Positions 17,818-26,855 of a stretch of DNA of 64,000 bases are shown in pieces. The stretch covers positions 41,783 through 105,782 of the forward strand of contig NZ_JBBECH010000046.1 in the NCBI RefSeq assembly GCF_040881935.1, written 5' to 3'. A model generated the notes under the pieces. It saw nothing but the letters and a program-made list of their open reading frames with translations. It had not been told where the DNA came from and did no database searches. This DNA comes from Saccharospirillum sp040881935. Lineage in GTDB: Bacteria; Pseudomonadota; Gammaproteobacteria; Pseudomonadales; Natronospirillaceae. The translations under genes and the position numbers were made by a program. Numbering within the stretch: position 1 is the first letter of the stretch; each line of letters begins with the position of its first letter.

Positions 17818-19449
17818 ATGGCTGGCAACATGATGACTCACCCGCTGAACACCAGCGATATTTTACGCAATGCCGCGCAACGCTACCCGGAGCAAAGCAT
17901 TATTTCAGTGATGTCGGATGGAAGCCGGCACCGCTACCAGTACCGTGATGCGTTAAAGCGGTCAGCCCAGGTTGCACACCTGCTGGCCCGGTCCGGAATT
18001 CAAAGTGGCGACCGGGTGGCCACGCTGGCAGTGAACCACTACCGCCACCTGGAGCTGTATTTTGGTATTTCCGGTATGGGTGCGGTTGTGCACACGCTCA
18101 ATGCGCGGTTGTTCAGCGAGCAATTGCAGTACATCATCAACCACGCCGATGACCGCTGGGTCTTTTTCGACCCCGAATTCTTGCCGTTGCTGGAAGAGGT
18201 TGCCGACCAGATTCGCAATGTCGAGCGGTTTGTCGTGCTGTGTGATGAGGACCAGATGCCCACATCCCAGGTATTAACGCTCGACAATTATGAACACCTG
18301 CTGGCCCAGATGCCGACGGATTTTCACTGGCCGCGCCTGCCTTCTGATGCACCCTGTGGCCTCTGCTACACCAGCGGGACCACGGGCAACCCCAAGGGCG
18401 TGATGTACGAGCAGGGCTCAACCGTATTGCATGCGATGATGAGTGGCTCCAGCCAGTACCTCGACTTTTCCGAGCGCTCGGTCGCGATGCCTATTGTGCC
18501 CATGTATCACGTTTGTGCCTGGGGCGTGCCGTTTTCGGCGCCGCTGTATGGCGCGAAGCTGGTGCTGCCAGGCGGCAATCTCGATGGCGAAAGCCTGCAG
18601 GCTTTAATTGAAGAAGAATCGGTCAATCAGGCCTTTGCCGTGCCCACCGTATGGCTGAATCTGCACAATTACCTGCAACAGAGCGGTAAGAAAATCGATT
18701 CACTGGAAGTAGTCGGTGTGGGTGGGGCCGCGTCCCCGCTGAGTCTGGTCGAGATATACGATAAGCTGTACAACGTTTACTGGATGGGCATCTGGGGCAT
18801 GACCGAGACCAGCCCGCTGGCCACTGCTGCGAACCGCACACCACAGATGGACTCCATGCCAGACGAACAGCGTTATGAGCTGCAAAGCTCGGCGGGGCGC
18901 CCGATGCTGGGCGTGGAAATCGAGATTTTCGACGAAGCTGGCCGAGCCCTGCCACACGATGGCCGTACCCGCGGTAACCTGCGCTGCCGGGGCCCCTGGG
19001 TACTGGCGCAATACTTCAAAGGCGAGGGCAAAGACAAGTTCATCAACGGCTGGTTCGATACCGGCGATGTGGCGGTTATCAGCCCTCAGGGTTATTTACG
19101 AGTGGTCGATCGCAGCAAAGATGTTATCAAGTCCGGCGGCGAATGGATCAGTTCGGTAGAACTGGAGAACGCCGCGCTGCACGACGATGCTATCAATGAA
19201 GCCTGCGTCATTGGCGCTACGCATCCGAAATGGGATGAACGACCACTTATGCTGGTAACCATCCGCGCCGGTAAAACACTCGACGAGGCGCGTTTGCGTA
19301 AAGTACTGGCAGAACGGGTCGCCAAATGGTGGCTGCCAGACGCCATTATTCAGGTCGAAAGCCTACCTCACACAGGCACTGGCAAACTGCGCAAGGTGGA
19401 CATTCGAGACGACTACCGGGATTATCTGCTGGAGCGGGATAAAGCTTAG
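17818..19449 (+). CDS. Fatty acyl-CoA ligase, AlkK-like (medium/long chain)
   Basis: A 543-residue adenylate-forming ligase. Motifs: LCYTSGTTGNPKGVMYEQ near residue 185, WGMTETSPL near 325, GWFDTGDVA near 415, and the C-terminal lysine motif LPHTGTGKLRKVDIR. The N-terminal part (TSDILRNAAQRYPEQSIIS, NHYRHLELYFGISGMGAVVHTLNARL) resembles AlkK-type medium-chain fatty acid ligases. AGGAGA precedes the ATG. A 132-base gap to the hydrolase could carry its own promoter. With the ligase at 10328 it brackets the importer, suggesting uptake followed by CoA activation. Confidence 0.88.
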   Translation: MAGNMMTHPLNTSDILRNAAQRYPEQSIISVMSDGSRHRYQYRDALKRSAQVAHLLARSGIQSGDRVATLAVNHYRHLELYFGISGMGAVVHTLNARLFSEQLQYIINHADDRWVFFDPEFLPLLEEVADQIRNVERFVVLCDEDQMPTSQVLTLDNYEHLLAQMPTDFHWPRLPSDAPCGLCYTSGTTGNPKGVMYEQGSTVLHAMMSGSSQYLDFSERSVAMPIVPMYHVCAWGVPFSAPLYGAKLVLPGGNLDGESLQALIEEESVNQAFAVPTVWLNLHNYLQQSGKKIDSLEVVGVGGAASPLSLVEIYDKLYNVYWMGIWGMTETSPLATAANRTPQMDSMPDEQRYELQSSAGRPMLGVEIEIFDEAGRALPHDGRTRGNLRCRGPWVLAQYFKGEGKDKFINGWFDTGDVAVISPQGYLRVVDRSKDVIKSGGEWISSVELENAALHDDAINEACVIGATHPKWDERPLMLVTIRAGKTLDEARLRKVLAERVAKWWLPDAIIQVESLPHTGTGKLRKVDIRDDYRDYLLERDKA

Positions 19450-19488
19450 CGTCTCGAACCAACTTACTTCGGTGCTGATAATTTGACC

Positions 19489-19603
19489 GTGTCGAGTTGC
19501 CGGGTTGACCTGTCCGGGGAGGTCCGCAGCATGGATGCTGCGGTCCAGGCCCCATGGATGGGTTCACGCCGACCCCGGACAGGTCAACCCGGTGGCTCGA
19601 CAC
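19489..19603. repeat. Palindromic repeat element, copy 3 (cleanest copy)
   Basis: Arms 19489-19519 and 19573-19603 are 31 bases each and complementary with three consecutive mismatches. The core (19521-19572) contains a small internal hairpin CCGCAGCATGGATGCTGCGG and then TCCAGGCCCCATGGATGGG and TTCACGCCGA. The core matches copy 1 at 4311-4360 closely, while the arms do not. It occupies most of the 230-base gap between the acyl-CoA ligase and the sensor kinase. Confidence 0.85.
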
Positions 19604-19681
19604 TGAGTGCGAAGAGCAGGGCATCGTCGATTCACCCCGTTGTGAAGCCACTGTCTGACTGATCACAGGACCCTTCCCAGG

Positions 19682-22600
19682 ATGTCGCCAACGTTTTTCA
19701 TCCTCATCTCCTTGCTCTATGTCATTCTGTTGTTTGTCATCGCCCTCTACGGTGACCGGAACCCGATCGCTCGTCGCTGGCAGCCCTGGGTATACAGTTT
19801 GTCGCTGGCGATTTATTGCACCAGTTGGACCTTTTACGGCGCGACGCGGCAGTTTGCCGAGTATGGCTGGGCTTTTGCGCCCTCCCACATTGGCGCCATT
19901 CTGTTGTTTCTGGTGGGCTATGCATTTCTGTTGAAGGTGGTGCAGGTCGCCAAGCGCGAAAACGTGACCACCATTGCTGATTTTATTGCCAGCCGTTTCG
20001 GGCACAGCCGGGCGGTAGCGGTATCGGTGGCGCTGATTTCGCTGATCGGCATCGTGCCGTATGTGGCCCTGCAACTGAAAGCCATTTCTGTGAGCTTCAG
20101 TGTGGTGGCGCCGACGGTGACGGCCGGTGAATCCTGGTACAACGATTCGGCGCTTTATGTATCGCTGATTCTTGGGCTGTTTACCCTCCTGTTTGGTACC
20201 CGCCATCTGGATACCTCCGAGCATCACCCCGGCATGATGCTGGCCATCGCCTTTGAGTCGGTGGTTAAGCTGTTTGCGTTTCTGGTGTTGGGTTATTGGA
20301 CGGTTTATGCCGTGGGTGGCGGCTTTGCAGCTGTGGTTGAACAAGCTGTTGATACCCCGGAAATCTGGTCGATCATGACCGATTACAGCAGCCCTTATAT
20401 CTACATGACCCAGGTTCTGCTCGGGGTGGTTGCTATTATCGCGCTGCCGCGTCAGTTTCATGTCGCTGTGGTTGAATATCGTGATGAACGTGATTTGCGC
20501 ATGGCGCGCTGGATCTTTCCGCTGTATCTGGTGCTGATCAATCTGTTTGTGCTGCCCATGGTACTGGTCGGTTACCAGTACTTCTCCACTAACCCGGAAC
20601 ATCTCGAATACATGACGCTGATCCTGCCGATGATGATGGGGCGGGACGATCTGGTGGTGCTGGCGTTTATTGGTGGCTTGTCGGCTGCCACCTCCATGGT
20701 CATTGTGGCCAATATTGCGCTGAGTACCATGCTCTCCAACGAGATTCTGCTTCCCGGCCTTATCCGGCTGGGCTGGTGGTCGACCGATGCGCCGAACCTG
20801 GGTCGTCGGGTCGTTTGGTTGCGGCGTTTGGGCATCATGATCATCGTACTGTCCGCTTTTTTCTATTACCGGCTGATCGTTGCCTTTGAAGGTCTGGTCG
20901 CCATTGGCCTGGTGTCCTTTGTCGCGGTGGCCCAGTTTGTCCCGGCGCTGTTTCTCGGGTTGTACTGGACGGCGATGAACCGCAAGGGGGTTTTGTGGGG
21001 TTTGGGGCTGGGGTCGGCGGTCTGGTTTTATACCTTGCTGATTCCGTTGCTGATCCGCGCCGGTCTGATGCCCGAAGCACTGATGGAGGGTCTCTTTGGT
21101 TTGAGCTTTTTGCGCCCACAGGCGCTGATGGGCCTGGAGGGGCTTGACCCGGTCGTGCACGGCACCGCCTGGAGTCTGGCGCTGAATGTATTGGGGTTGT
21201 TGCTCGGTTCTGCCTTTGGCCGGGAAACCTTGAAGGACCGGATGCAGGCGTCGTTGTTTGTGCACGCCAACCGCTCTGATTCGGGGCTGTTGCAAAATGC
21301 CAGCCGCACCGTATCGATTGGCGATTTGCACTTGTTACTGGGACGGTTTATCGGTTCTGACAAACTGCACCGGCTGTTCTCGCGTTACACCAACCCGCTC
21401 AATGGTCGACTGCTGACCGACCATACCGCTGACGACGACCTGCTGTATCAGGCCGAACGGTCCTTGTCGTCAGTGTTGGGTGCGCCTGCCACCCGCTTGT
21501 TGTTTGAACGGTTCGATCAACCCATGACCGGCCAGTGGCGGCACCTGTCAACCATGGTGGATGAGGCTTCCCAGGTACTGAAGTTCAACCGGGATTTGCT
21601 GAACTCGGCGCTGCAGTCGATCAGTCAGGGCATAAGCATTGTCGACCGGGATCTGAACATCGTCGCCTGGAATCAGGAATACCAGCGCATGTTTCGCTAC
21701 CCCGAGGGCATGTTGCAGGCAGGTCAGCCAGTGGAGGCCCTGTTGCGTTACAACGCCTTGAAAGGCGAGTTGGGCGAGGGCGAGGTTGAAGAACTGGTGC
21801 AACGACGCCTCGGTCATCTCAAAGCTGGCTCTTCGTATCGGATTGAGCGCAAGCGGCCGGATGGCAGTTACCTTGAAATTCAGGGCAACCCCATGCCGGA
21901 TGGGGGTTACATTTCCGTCTATTCCGACATCACCGACCGGCGGCGTATTGAGGACCAACTGCGACGCAGTAATGACCTGCTGGAAGAAAAAGTCTCCGAG
22001 CGAACCGAGGCGTTGCAACTGACCAATACTGAACTGGAAAAAGCCAACACCAATAAAACCCGCTTTCTGGCTGCCGCCGGGCATGATCTGGTGCAACCGC
22101 TGAATTCCGCTGCGCTGTTTGCGGCCAGTCTGCAAGCCAAGTTACGACGTCTGGAGCAGACGCCAGAGCTGCTCAGTCTGGCCGAGCAGATCGAACGCTC
22201 TCTGCACTCGGCCGATAACTTGCTGGGCGAGTTGCTGGAAATCTCCAAGCTGGATTCGCACATCATTCATCCCACCCCGGAGACCATTTCCCTGGCCAGT
22301 GTGTTGGCGTCCCTGCACGAGGAGTTTGATGTACTGGCGCAAGAAAGGGGCATTCACCTGACCTTTGTCAGAACCTCGCTTTGGGTACGCAGTGATGCCC
22401 GCCTGTTGCGGCGCATGCTGCAAAACCTGCTCAGTAATGCCTTGCGCTACAGCCAGCGTGGCCGGGTTACTCTGGGTGTGCGCCGCCAGGGTGCTCGTTG
22501 CCGCATTGAGGTTTGGGATACAGGCCCGGGTTTGACCGATAAGCAGCAAACCGAAGTCTTCGAGGAGTTTCACCGGCTACCGGATACTCAGAGTGAAGAG

Positions 22601-23134
22601 CGCGGTCTTGGCTTGGGCCTGGCCATCGTGCGGCGTCTGTCGGTGTTGCTGGAGCACCCGGTGACGGTGCGCAGTGAGCTGGGGCGGGGTAGTGTGTTTG
22701 GCATAGAACTGCCACTGGTAGCGGCTGGCCAAACCACAGGCAAGTCTGCCGTGCCAGCCGCCGGGTCGCACCAGGGTTACCATATTCTTTGTGTCGACAA
22801 CGAAATTCAGATTGTTGAAGGCATGAACAGCTTGCTGGCCGAATGGGGCTTCAGCGTCTCGGTAGCCAGCCAGCCAGAGCAAGCCTGGCAATTGGCCTGT
22901 GAGCAAAAGCCGGATCTGATCGTAATGGATTATCATCTGGATCAGACACTGACCGGGCTCAGTGTGCTGGAGGACTGGCACAACCGGGGCCTGGCTGACC
23001 TGCCGGTAATCATGATCACCGCCGATTACACCGAGGAAGTCCGCCAGGCGATTGAGAAAAGGGGGTATCGATTGCTCAAAAAGCCGGTAAGGCCTCTGCA
23101 ATTGCGGGCCTTGCTGGCGTCTTTGTTGAGGTAG
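19682..23134 (+). CDS. crbS: SSS-transporter hybrid sensor histidine kinase, CrbS/MxtR-like
   Basis: A 1150-residue hybrid kinase. Residues 1-~500 are a sodium:solute symporter-like module with about 13 membrane helices. A PAS domain follows at ~640-755, then a coiled coil and HisKA with phospho-acceptor His801 (AAAGHDLVQPL). The HATPase has N-box LQNLLSNALRYS, VWDTGPGL and GLGLGLAIV, and the C-terminal receiver carries Asp1083 (LIVMDYHLD). This architecture is that of CrbS of Vibrio and MxtR of Pseudomonas, which govern acetate use through the LuxR-type CrbR/ErdR. The likely partner regulator is encoded convergently just downstream. The other candidate family, CbrA, lacks the receiver. Input solute is not provable from sequence. 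Confidence 0.8.
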   Translation: MSPTFFILISLLYVILLFVIALYGDRNPIARRWQPWVYSLSLAIYCTSWTFYGATRQFAEYGWAFAPSHIGAILLFLVGYAFLLKVVQVAKRENVTTIADFIASRFGHSRAVAVSVALISLIGIVPYVALQLKAISVSFSVVAPTVTAGESWYNDSALYVSLILGLFTLLFGTRHLDTSEHHPGMMLAIAFESVVKLFAFLVLGYWTVYAVGGGFAAVVEQAVDTPEIWSIMTDYSSPYIYMTQVLLGVVAIIALPRQFHVAVVEYRDERDLRMARWIFPLYLVLINLFVLPMVLVGYQYFSTNPEHLEYMTLILPMMMGRDDLVVLAFIGGLSAATSMVIVANIALSTMLSNEILLPGLIRLGWWSTDAPNLGRRVVWLRRLGIMIIVLSAFFYYRLIVAFEGLVAIGLVSFVAVAQFVPALFLGLYWTAMNRKGVLWGLGLGSAVWFYTLLIPLLIRAGLMPEALMEGLFGLSFLRPQALMGLEGLDPVVHGTAWSLALNVLGLLLGSAFGRETLKDRMQASLFVHANRSDSGLLQNASRTVSIGDLHLLLGRFIGSDKLHRLFSRYTNPLNGRLLTDHTADDDLLYQAERSLSSVLGAPATRLLFERFDQPMTGQWRHLSTMVDEASQVLKFNRDLLNSALQSISQGISIVDRDLNIVAWNQEYQRMFRYPEGMLQAGQPVEALLRYNALKGELGEGEVEELVQRRLGHLKAGSSYRIERKRPDGSYLEIQGNPMPDGGYISVYSDITDRRRIEDQLRRSNDLLEEKVSERTEALQLTNTELEKANTNKTRFLAAAGHDLVQPLNSAALFAASLQAKLRRLEQTPELLSLAEQIERSLHSADNLLGELLEISKLDSHIIHPTPETISLASVLASLHEEFDVLAQERGIHLTFVRTSLWVRSDARLLRRMLQNLLSNALRYSQRGRVTLGVRRQGARCRIEVWDTGPGLTDKQQTEVFEEFHRLPDTQSEERGLGLGLAIVRRLSVLLEHPVTVRSELGRGSVFGIELPLVAAGQTTGKSAVPAAGSHQGYHILCVDNEIQIVEGMNSLLAEWGFSVSVASQPEQAWQLACEQKPDLIVMDYHLDQTLTGLSVLEDWHNRGLADLPVIMITADYTEEVRQAIEKRGYRLLKKPVRPLQLRALLASLLR

Positions 23135-23181
23135 CTGGCGCTCTTCGGTTTAGCGTGTTCCTCAGATGTAATTAATTCGTC

Positions 23182-23823
23182 CTACTCAGGCACTTCTAAA
23201 TACTGGTTATACATGGCCGCCTGGGTGCGGTTGTAGAGATTGAGCTTGCGGAAAATTTCGGAGACGTGGGTCTTGATCGTGGTTTCCTTGACGCTGAGCT
23301 CGTAGGCGATTTGCTTGTTCAGATAGCCGCGGGCGATCAGCGCCAGCACGTGTTGCTGCTTGGGGGTCAGGCTAGCGAGCTTGGTGATAGCGTCAACGTC
23401 TTCGTCGATGTTGTGATTGTCGGCCTGATGGTTGGCCGGGAAGTAACCTTTGCCGCTGATCAGCGCCTGCAGTGCTGCCACCAATTGTTCCAGTGACAGT
23501 GATTTGGGCAAGTAGCCCAGGGCACCGGTGGCTTTAACATGGGCGACGGTTCTGCTGGCTTCATTGGCAGTGATGACCGCCACGGCGACTTCGGGAAAAC
23601 GGGTGCGAATCTGGATCAGGCCGAGCAACCCTTCGCTGCCGGGCATCTTCAGATCCAGTAGCAGCAAGTCAGTGGCACCGTTTTCCAGATGGTTCAGGGT
23701 CGAATCCAACGTGTCGGTCTGCTCAATGGTGACCGGGGTGCCGGTGTTGGACAGGGCTTCGGACAGCGCATTACGGAACAACGGATGGTCGTCAGCGATC
23801 AGTATTTGAAGGGTATCTGTCAT
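23182..23823 (-). CDS. crbR: LuxR-type response regulator, CrbR/ErdR-like
   Basis: A 213-residue NarL/FixJ-type response regulator. The receiver has the acidic pair in LIADDHPLF, phospho-acceptor Asp in LLLLDLKMPG and Lys in YLPKS. The C-terminal LuxR HTH reads LTPKQQHVLALIARGYLNKQIAYELSVKETTIKTHVSEI. The ATG at 23823 is preferred to an in-frame GTG three codons upstream. It faces the SSS hybrid kinase with a 47-base gap. In the homologous CrbS/CrbR pair the regulator activates acetyl-CoA synthetase; the targets here are not shown. Confidence 0.82.
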   Translation of the reverse strand: MTDTLQILIADDHPLFRNALSEALSNTGTPVTIEQTDTLDSTLNHLENGATDLLLLDLKMPGSEGLLGLIQIRTRFPEVAVAVITANEASRTVAHVKATGALGYLPKSLSLEQLVAALQALISGKGYFPANHQADNHNIDEDVDAITKLASLTPKQQHVLALIARGYLNKQIAYELSVKETTIKTHVSEIFRKLNLYNRTQAAMYNQYLEVPE

Positions 23824-24050
23824 GGCATTCACAGCGTTGGTGTTGTCGTTTTTATTGGCTGGTAGTGTAGCACTTTAAGGTGGGAGTTCAGTGCCGGAGC
23901 GGGCAACCTCCTCCTAAGGGAGGAGGCGGTTAACTGGCCTTGGTGGTGGTTGCTTCTTCGTCTCGAAGGCTTCAGACGTCTGTGCCTGAGGCTGGTGGAG
24001 AGAGGGCTGTTGGGTCAGTGCCAGAATTGAATGTCGAGATTTTTCCCATA
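23824..24050. other. Gap between crbR and the acnB terminator
   Basis: About 230 bases without a gene. It contains a tight hairpin (CCTCCTCC at 23907-23914 with GGAGGAGG at 23919-23926) and, read on the minus strand about 30-45 bases before crbR, a TGCTACACT that could serve as an extended -10 box. Nothing else stands out. Confidence 0.4.
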
Positions 24051-24076
24051 AAAAAACCCGCCGAAGCGGGTTTTTT
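24051..24076 (-). terminator. Rho-independent terminator of acnB
   Basis: AAAAAACCCGC-CGAA-GCGGGTTTTTT: a perfect G+C stem with flanking A and T tracts, 17 bases beyond the acnB stop on the minus strand. The symmetric tracts mean it could also act on plus-strand transcripts. Confidence 0.9.
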
Positions 24077-24092
24077 AGTTTCAGCCAGCTGT

Positions 24093-26684
24093 TTAAGCCG
24101 CTGAAGTCGCAATAACCGAATCGGCCGCTTTAATGAAATCTTCCATCTTGTCGAAGTTCAGGTAGCGGTAAATGTCCGCTGACATGCTGTCGATCTTGTT
24201 GGCGATTTCAAGGTACTCGGCGGCTGTTGGCAGCTTGCCACTCAAGGCGGCAATGGCGGCCAGTTCAGCCGAGGCCAGGTAGACGTTGGCGCCGTCGCCC
24301 AGGCGGTTGGGGAAGTTCCGCGTGGAGGTGGATACCACGGTCGATTTGGCCGCTACCCGTGCCTGGTTACCCATGCACAGTGAACAACCCGGCATTTCGG
24401 TGCGGGCACCGGCACGGCCAAAGATGTTGTAGTAGCCTTCTTCCATCAACTGAGCCTGGTCCATCTTCGTCGGTGGGGAAACCCACAGGCGAGTGGCGAT
24501 CGGCGCGTTGTGGGCGTCGAGCAGCTTGCCGGCGGCGCGGAAGTGACCGATGTTGGTCATGCACGAACCGATGAAGACTTCGTCAATTTTCTCACCGGCC
24601 ACGTCTGACAGGGTGCGGGCATCGTCCGGATCGTTCGGGGCGCAGAGAATCGGCTCTTTAATCTGGTCCATGTCGATTTCGATGGTGGTGTGGTACTCGG
24701 CGTCTTTGTCGGCACGCATCAGGTTCGGGCTGGCCAGCCACTCTTCCATCGCTTTGGCGCGGCGTTCCAGGGTACGGGCATCGCCGTAACCGTTGGAGAT
24801 CATCCAGCGCAGCATAACGACGTTGGAACGCAGGTATTCGGCGACCGAGTCTTCACCCAGGGTGATGGTGCAACCGGCGGCAGAACGCTCGGCAGAAGCA
24901 TCGGAAAGCTCGAAGGCCTGCTCAACGGTCAGTTCTTCCAGACCTTCGATTTCCAGAATCCGACCGGAGAAGACGTTCTTCTTGCCCTTCTTCTCGACGG
25001 TCAGGTGGCCTTCTTTGATGGCGGCGTAAGGAATCGCATGCACCAGGTCGCGCAGGGTGATGCCAGGCTGACGCTTGCCCTTGAAGCGCACCAGTACCGA
25101 TTCCGGCATGTCCAGCGGCATAACGCCGGTGGCAGCGGCAAAGGCGACCAGACCGGAACCGGCCGGGAAGGATATGCCCATTGGGAAACGGGTGTGGGAG
25201 TCGCCACCGGTACCGACGGTATCGGGCAGCAGCATGCGGTTCAGCCAGGAGTGAATGATGCCATCGCCCGGGCGCAGAGACACGCCACCGCGGTTCTTGA
25301 TGAAGTCGGGCAGGGAGTGCTGGGTTTCGATGTCGACCGGCTTAGGGTAGGCCGCTGTGTGACAGAACGACTGCATCACCAGGTCGGTTGAGAAGCCGAG
25401 ACACGCCAGGTCTTTCAGTTCATCACGGGTCATCGGGCCGGTGGTGTCCTGGGAGCCGACGGTGGTCATTTTCGGTTCGCAATACTGGTTCGGGCGCACG
25501 CCTTCAAGGCCGCAGGCTTTACCTACCATTTTTTGCGCCAGTGTATAGCCTGCTTTGCTATCGGCTACCGCGCCCGGACGGCGGAATACGGTGCTTGGTT
25601 CAAGGCCCATGGCTTCGCGAGCACGGTCAGTCAGGCCACGGCCGATGATCAGCGGGATACGGCCACCGGCACGTACTTCATCGAGCAGTACCTGGGTGTT
25701 CAGTTCGAATTCGGCAATGACCTTGCCATCGCGCTCGACTTTACCGGCGAAGGGGTAAACGTCGATCACGTCGCCCATGTTCAGTTCGTTAACGTCGACT
25801 TCGATCGGCAGGGCGCCTGAGTCTTCCATGGTGTTAAAGAAGATGGGGGCAATTTTGTTACCCAGTACGAAACCACCGGTGCGCTTGTTCGGCACAAATG
25901 GCATATCTTCGCCGGTGTGCCACAGTACGGAGTTGGTGGCCGATTTACGCGAGGAGCCGGTGCCGACTACATCACCCACCAGAGCAATGGAGTGGCCTTT
26001 TTCTTTCAGCTTTTCGATTTGCTGAATCGGGCCGATTTCGCGTTCTTTGTCTGGTGTGAGGCCGTCGCGACTTAACTTGTACATGGCCAGGGCGTGCAGC
26101 GGGATATCCGGGCGCGACCAGGCGTCCTGCGCGGGTGACAGATCATCGGTGTTGGTCTCACCGGTTACTTTGAATACCGTTAAAGTCAGTTTTTCCGGAA
26201 CGTCGGGCTTGTTCAGGAACCATTCGGCATCGGCCCAGGATTGCATGACGCTTTTGGCCGCGGCGTTGCCAGCTTTCGCCAGTTCGTCAACATCGTGGAA
26301 GGCATCGAACACCAGCAGGGTGTGCTTCAGTTCTTCGGCAGCGGCTGCAGCCAGTTTGTCGTCAGTCAGCAGGCCAACCAGGGTTTCGATGTTGTAACCG
26401 CCCTGCATGGTGCCTAGCAGTTGTACCGCTTCGGCCGCATCGATCAATGGGCACTCGGCTTCGCCTTTGGCGACGGCCGACAGGTAAGCGGCTTTTACAT
26501 AGGCGGCTTCGTCTACGCCGGGTGGCACCCGATTGACAATCAGGTCTTTGATGTAAGCTTCTTCACCCGCAGGAGGGTTCTTCAGCAGTTCCACCAGCGC
26601 GGTTACCTGATCGGCGGTCAGCGGCTTGGCGGGGATGCCAAGAGCAGCGCGCTCTTCGACATGTTTACGATAGGCTTCTAGCAC
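24093..26684 (-). CDS. acnB: Aconitate hydratase B
   Basis: An 863-residue aconitase B, the main TCA-cycle enzyme interconverting citrate and isocitrate. Order as in the family: N-terminal HEAT-like domain (AYRKHVEERAALG...), swivelling domain (SRKSATNSVLW), then the Fe-S catalytic core with the cluster cysteines in SFCHTAAYPKP, GSCMTNIGHFR and GCSLCMGNQ. I moved the start to the GTG at 26684 because GGAGA sits seven bases upstream and the family begins there (VLEAYRKHV). The longer frame adds 16 non-conserved residues. It is monocistronic, with a terminator at 24051-24076. Confidence 0.96.
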   Translation of the reverse strand: MLEAYRKHVEERAALGIPAKPLTADQVTALVELLKNPPAGEEAYIKDLIVNRVPPGVDEAAYVKAAYLSAVAKGEAECPLIDAAEAVQLLGTMQGGYNIETLVGLLTDDKLAAAAAEELKHTLLVFDAFHDVDELAKAGNAAAKSVMQSWADAEWFLNKPDVPEKLTLTVFKVTGETNTDDLSPAQDAWSRPDIPLHALAMYKLSRDGLTPDKEREIGPIQQIEKLKEKGHSIALVGDVVGTGSSRKSATNSVLWHTGEDMPFVPNKRTGGFVLGNKIAPIFFNTMEDSGALPIEVDVNELNMGDVIDVYPFAGKVERDGKVIAEFELNTQVLLDEVRAGGRIPLIIGRGLTDRAREAMGLEPSTVFRRPGAVADSKAGYTLAQKMVGKACGLEGVRPNQYCEPKMTTVGSQDTTGPMTRDELKDLACLGFSTDLVMQSFCHTAAYPKPVDIETQHSLPDFIKNRGGVSLRPGDGIIHSWLNRMLLPDTVGTGGDSHTRFPMGISFPAGSGLVAFAAATGVMPLDMPESVLVRFKGKRQPGITLRDLVHAIPYAAIKEGHLTVEKKGKKNVFSGRILEIEGLEELTVEQAFELSDASAERSAAGCTITLGEDSVAEYLRSNVVMLRWMISNGYGDARTLERRAKAMEEWLASPNLMRADKDAEYHTTIEIDMDQIKEPILCAPNDPDDARTLSDVAGEKIDEVFIGSCMTNIGHFRAAGKLLDAHNAPIATRLWVSPPTKMDQAQLMEEGYYNIFGRAGARTEMPGCSLCMGNQARVAAKSTVVSTSTRNFPNRLGDGANVYLASAELAAIAALSGKLPTAAEYLEIANKIDSMSADIYRYLNFDKMEDFIKAADSVIATSAA

Positions 26685-26855
26685 GGTTAATTCTCCAACA
26701 GTGAAGGGGTTGAGGCGTGTCGACACCGGCAAGGCGATGGGTTGCCTGAAACACCGGGCGTTTACGTCAACAACCGGGACTGGCTGAGCATAAGCGAGGC
26801 GCAGTTTAGTGAAAAACGGCTCAAAAGTTAAGTAATGGTACCTTATACCCTGTAT

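Noticed and set aside
19346..21331. 661-residue minus-strand open frame opposite the sensor kinase
   Set aside because: Its composition is extremely rich in Gln, His, Arg and Pro, as for an antisense shadow, while the plus frame encodes a recognisable hybrid kinase; the shadow also runs through palindromic copy 3.
23907..23926. Terminator downstream of crbS
   Set aside because: The tight CCTCCTCC/GGAGGAGG hairpin has no T-run and lies about 770 bases beyond the kinase stop, upstream of the convergent crbR start, so it is not the kinase terminator.
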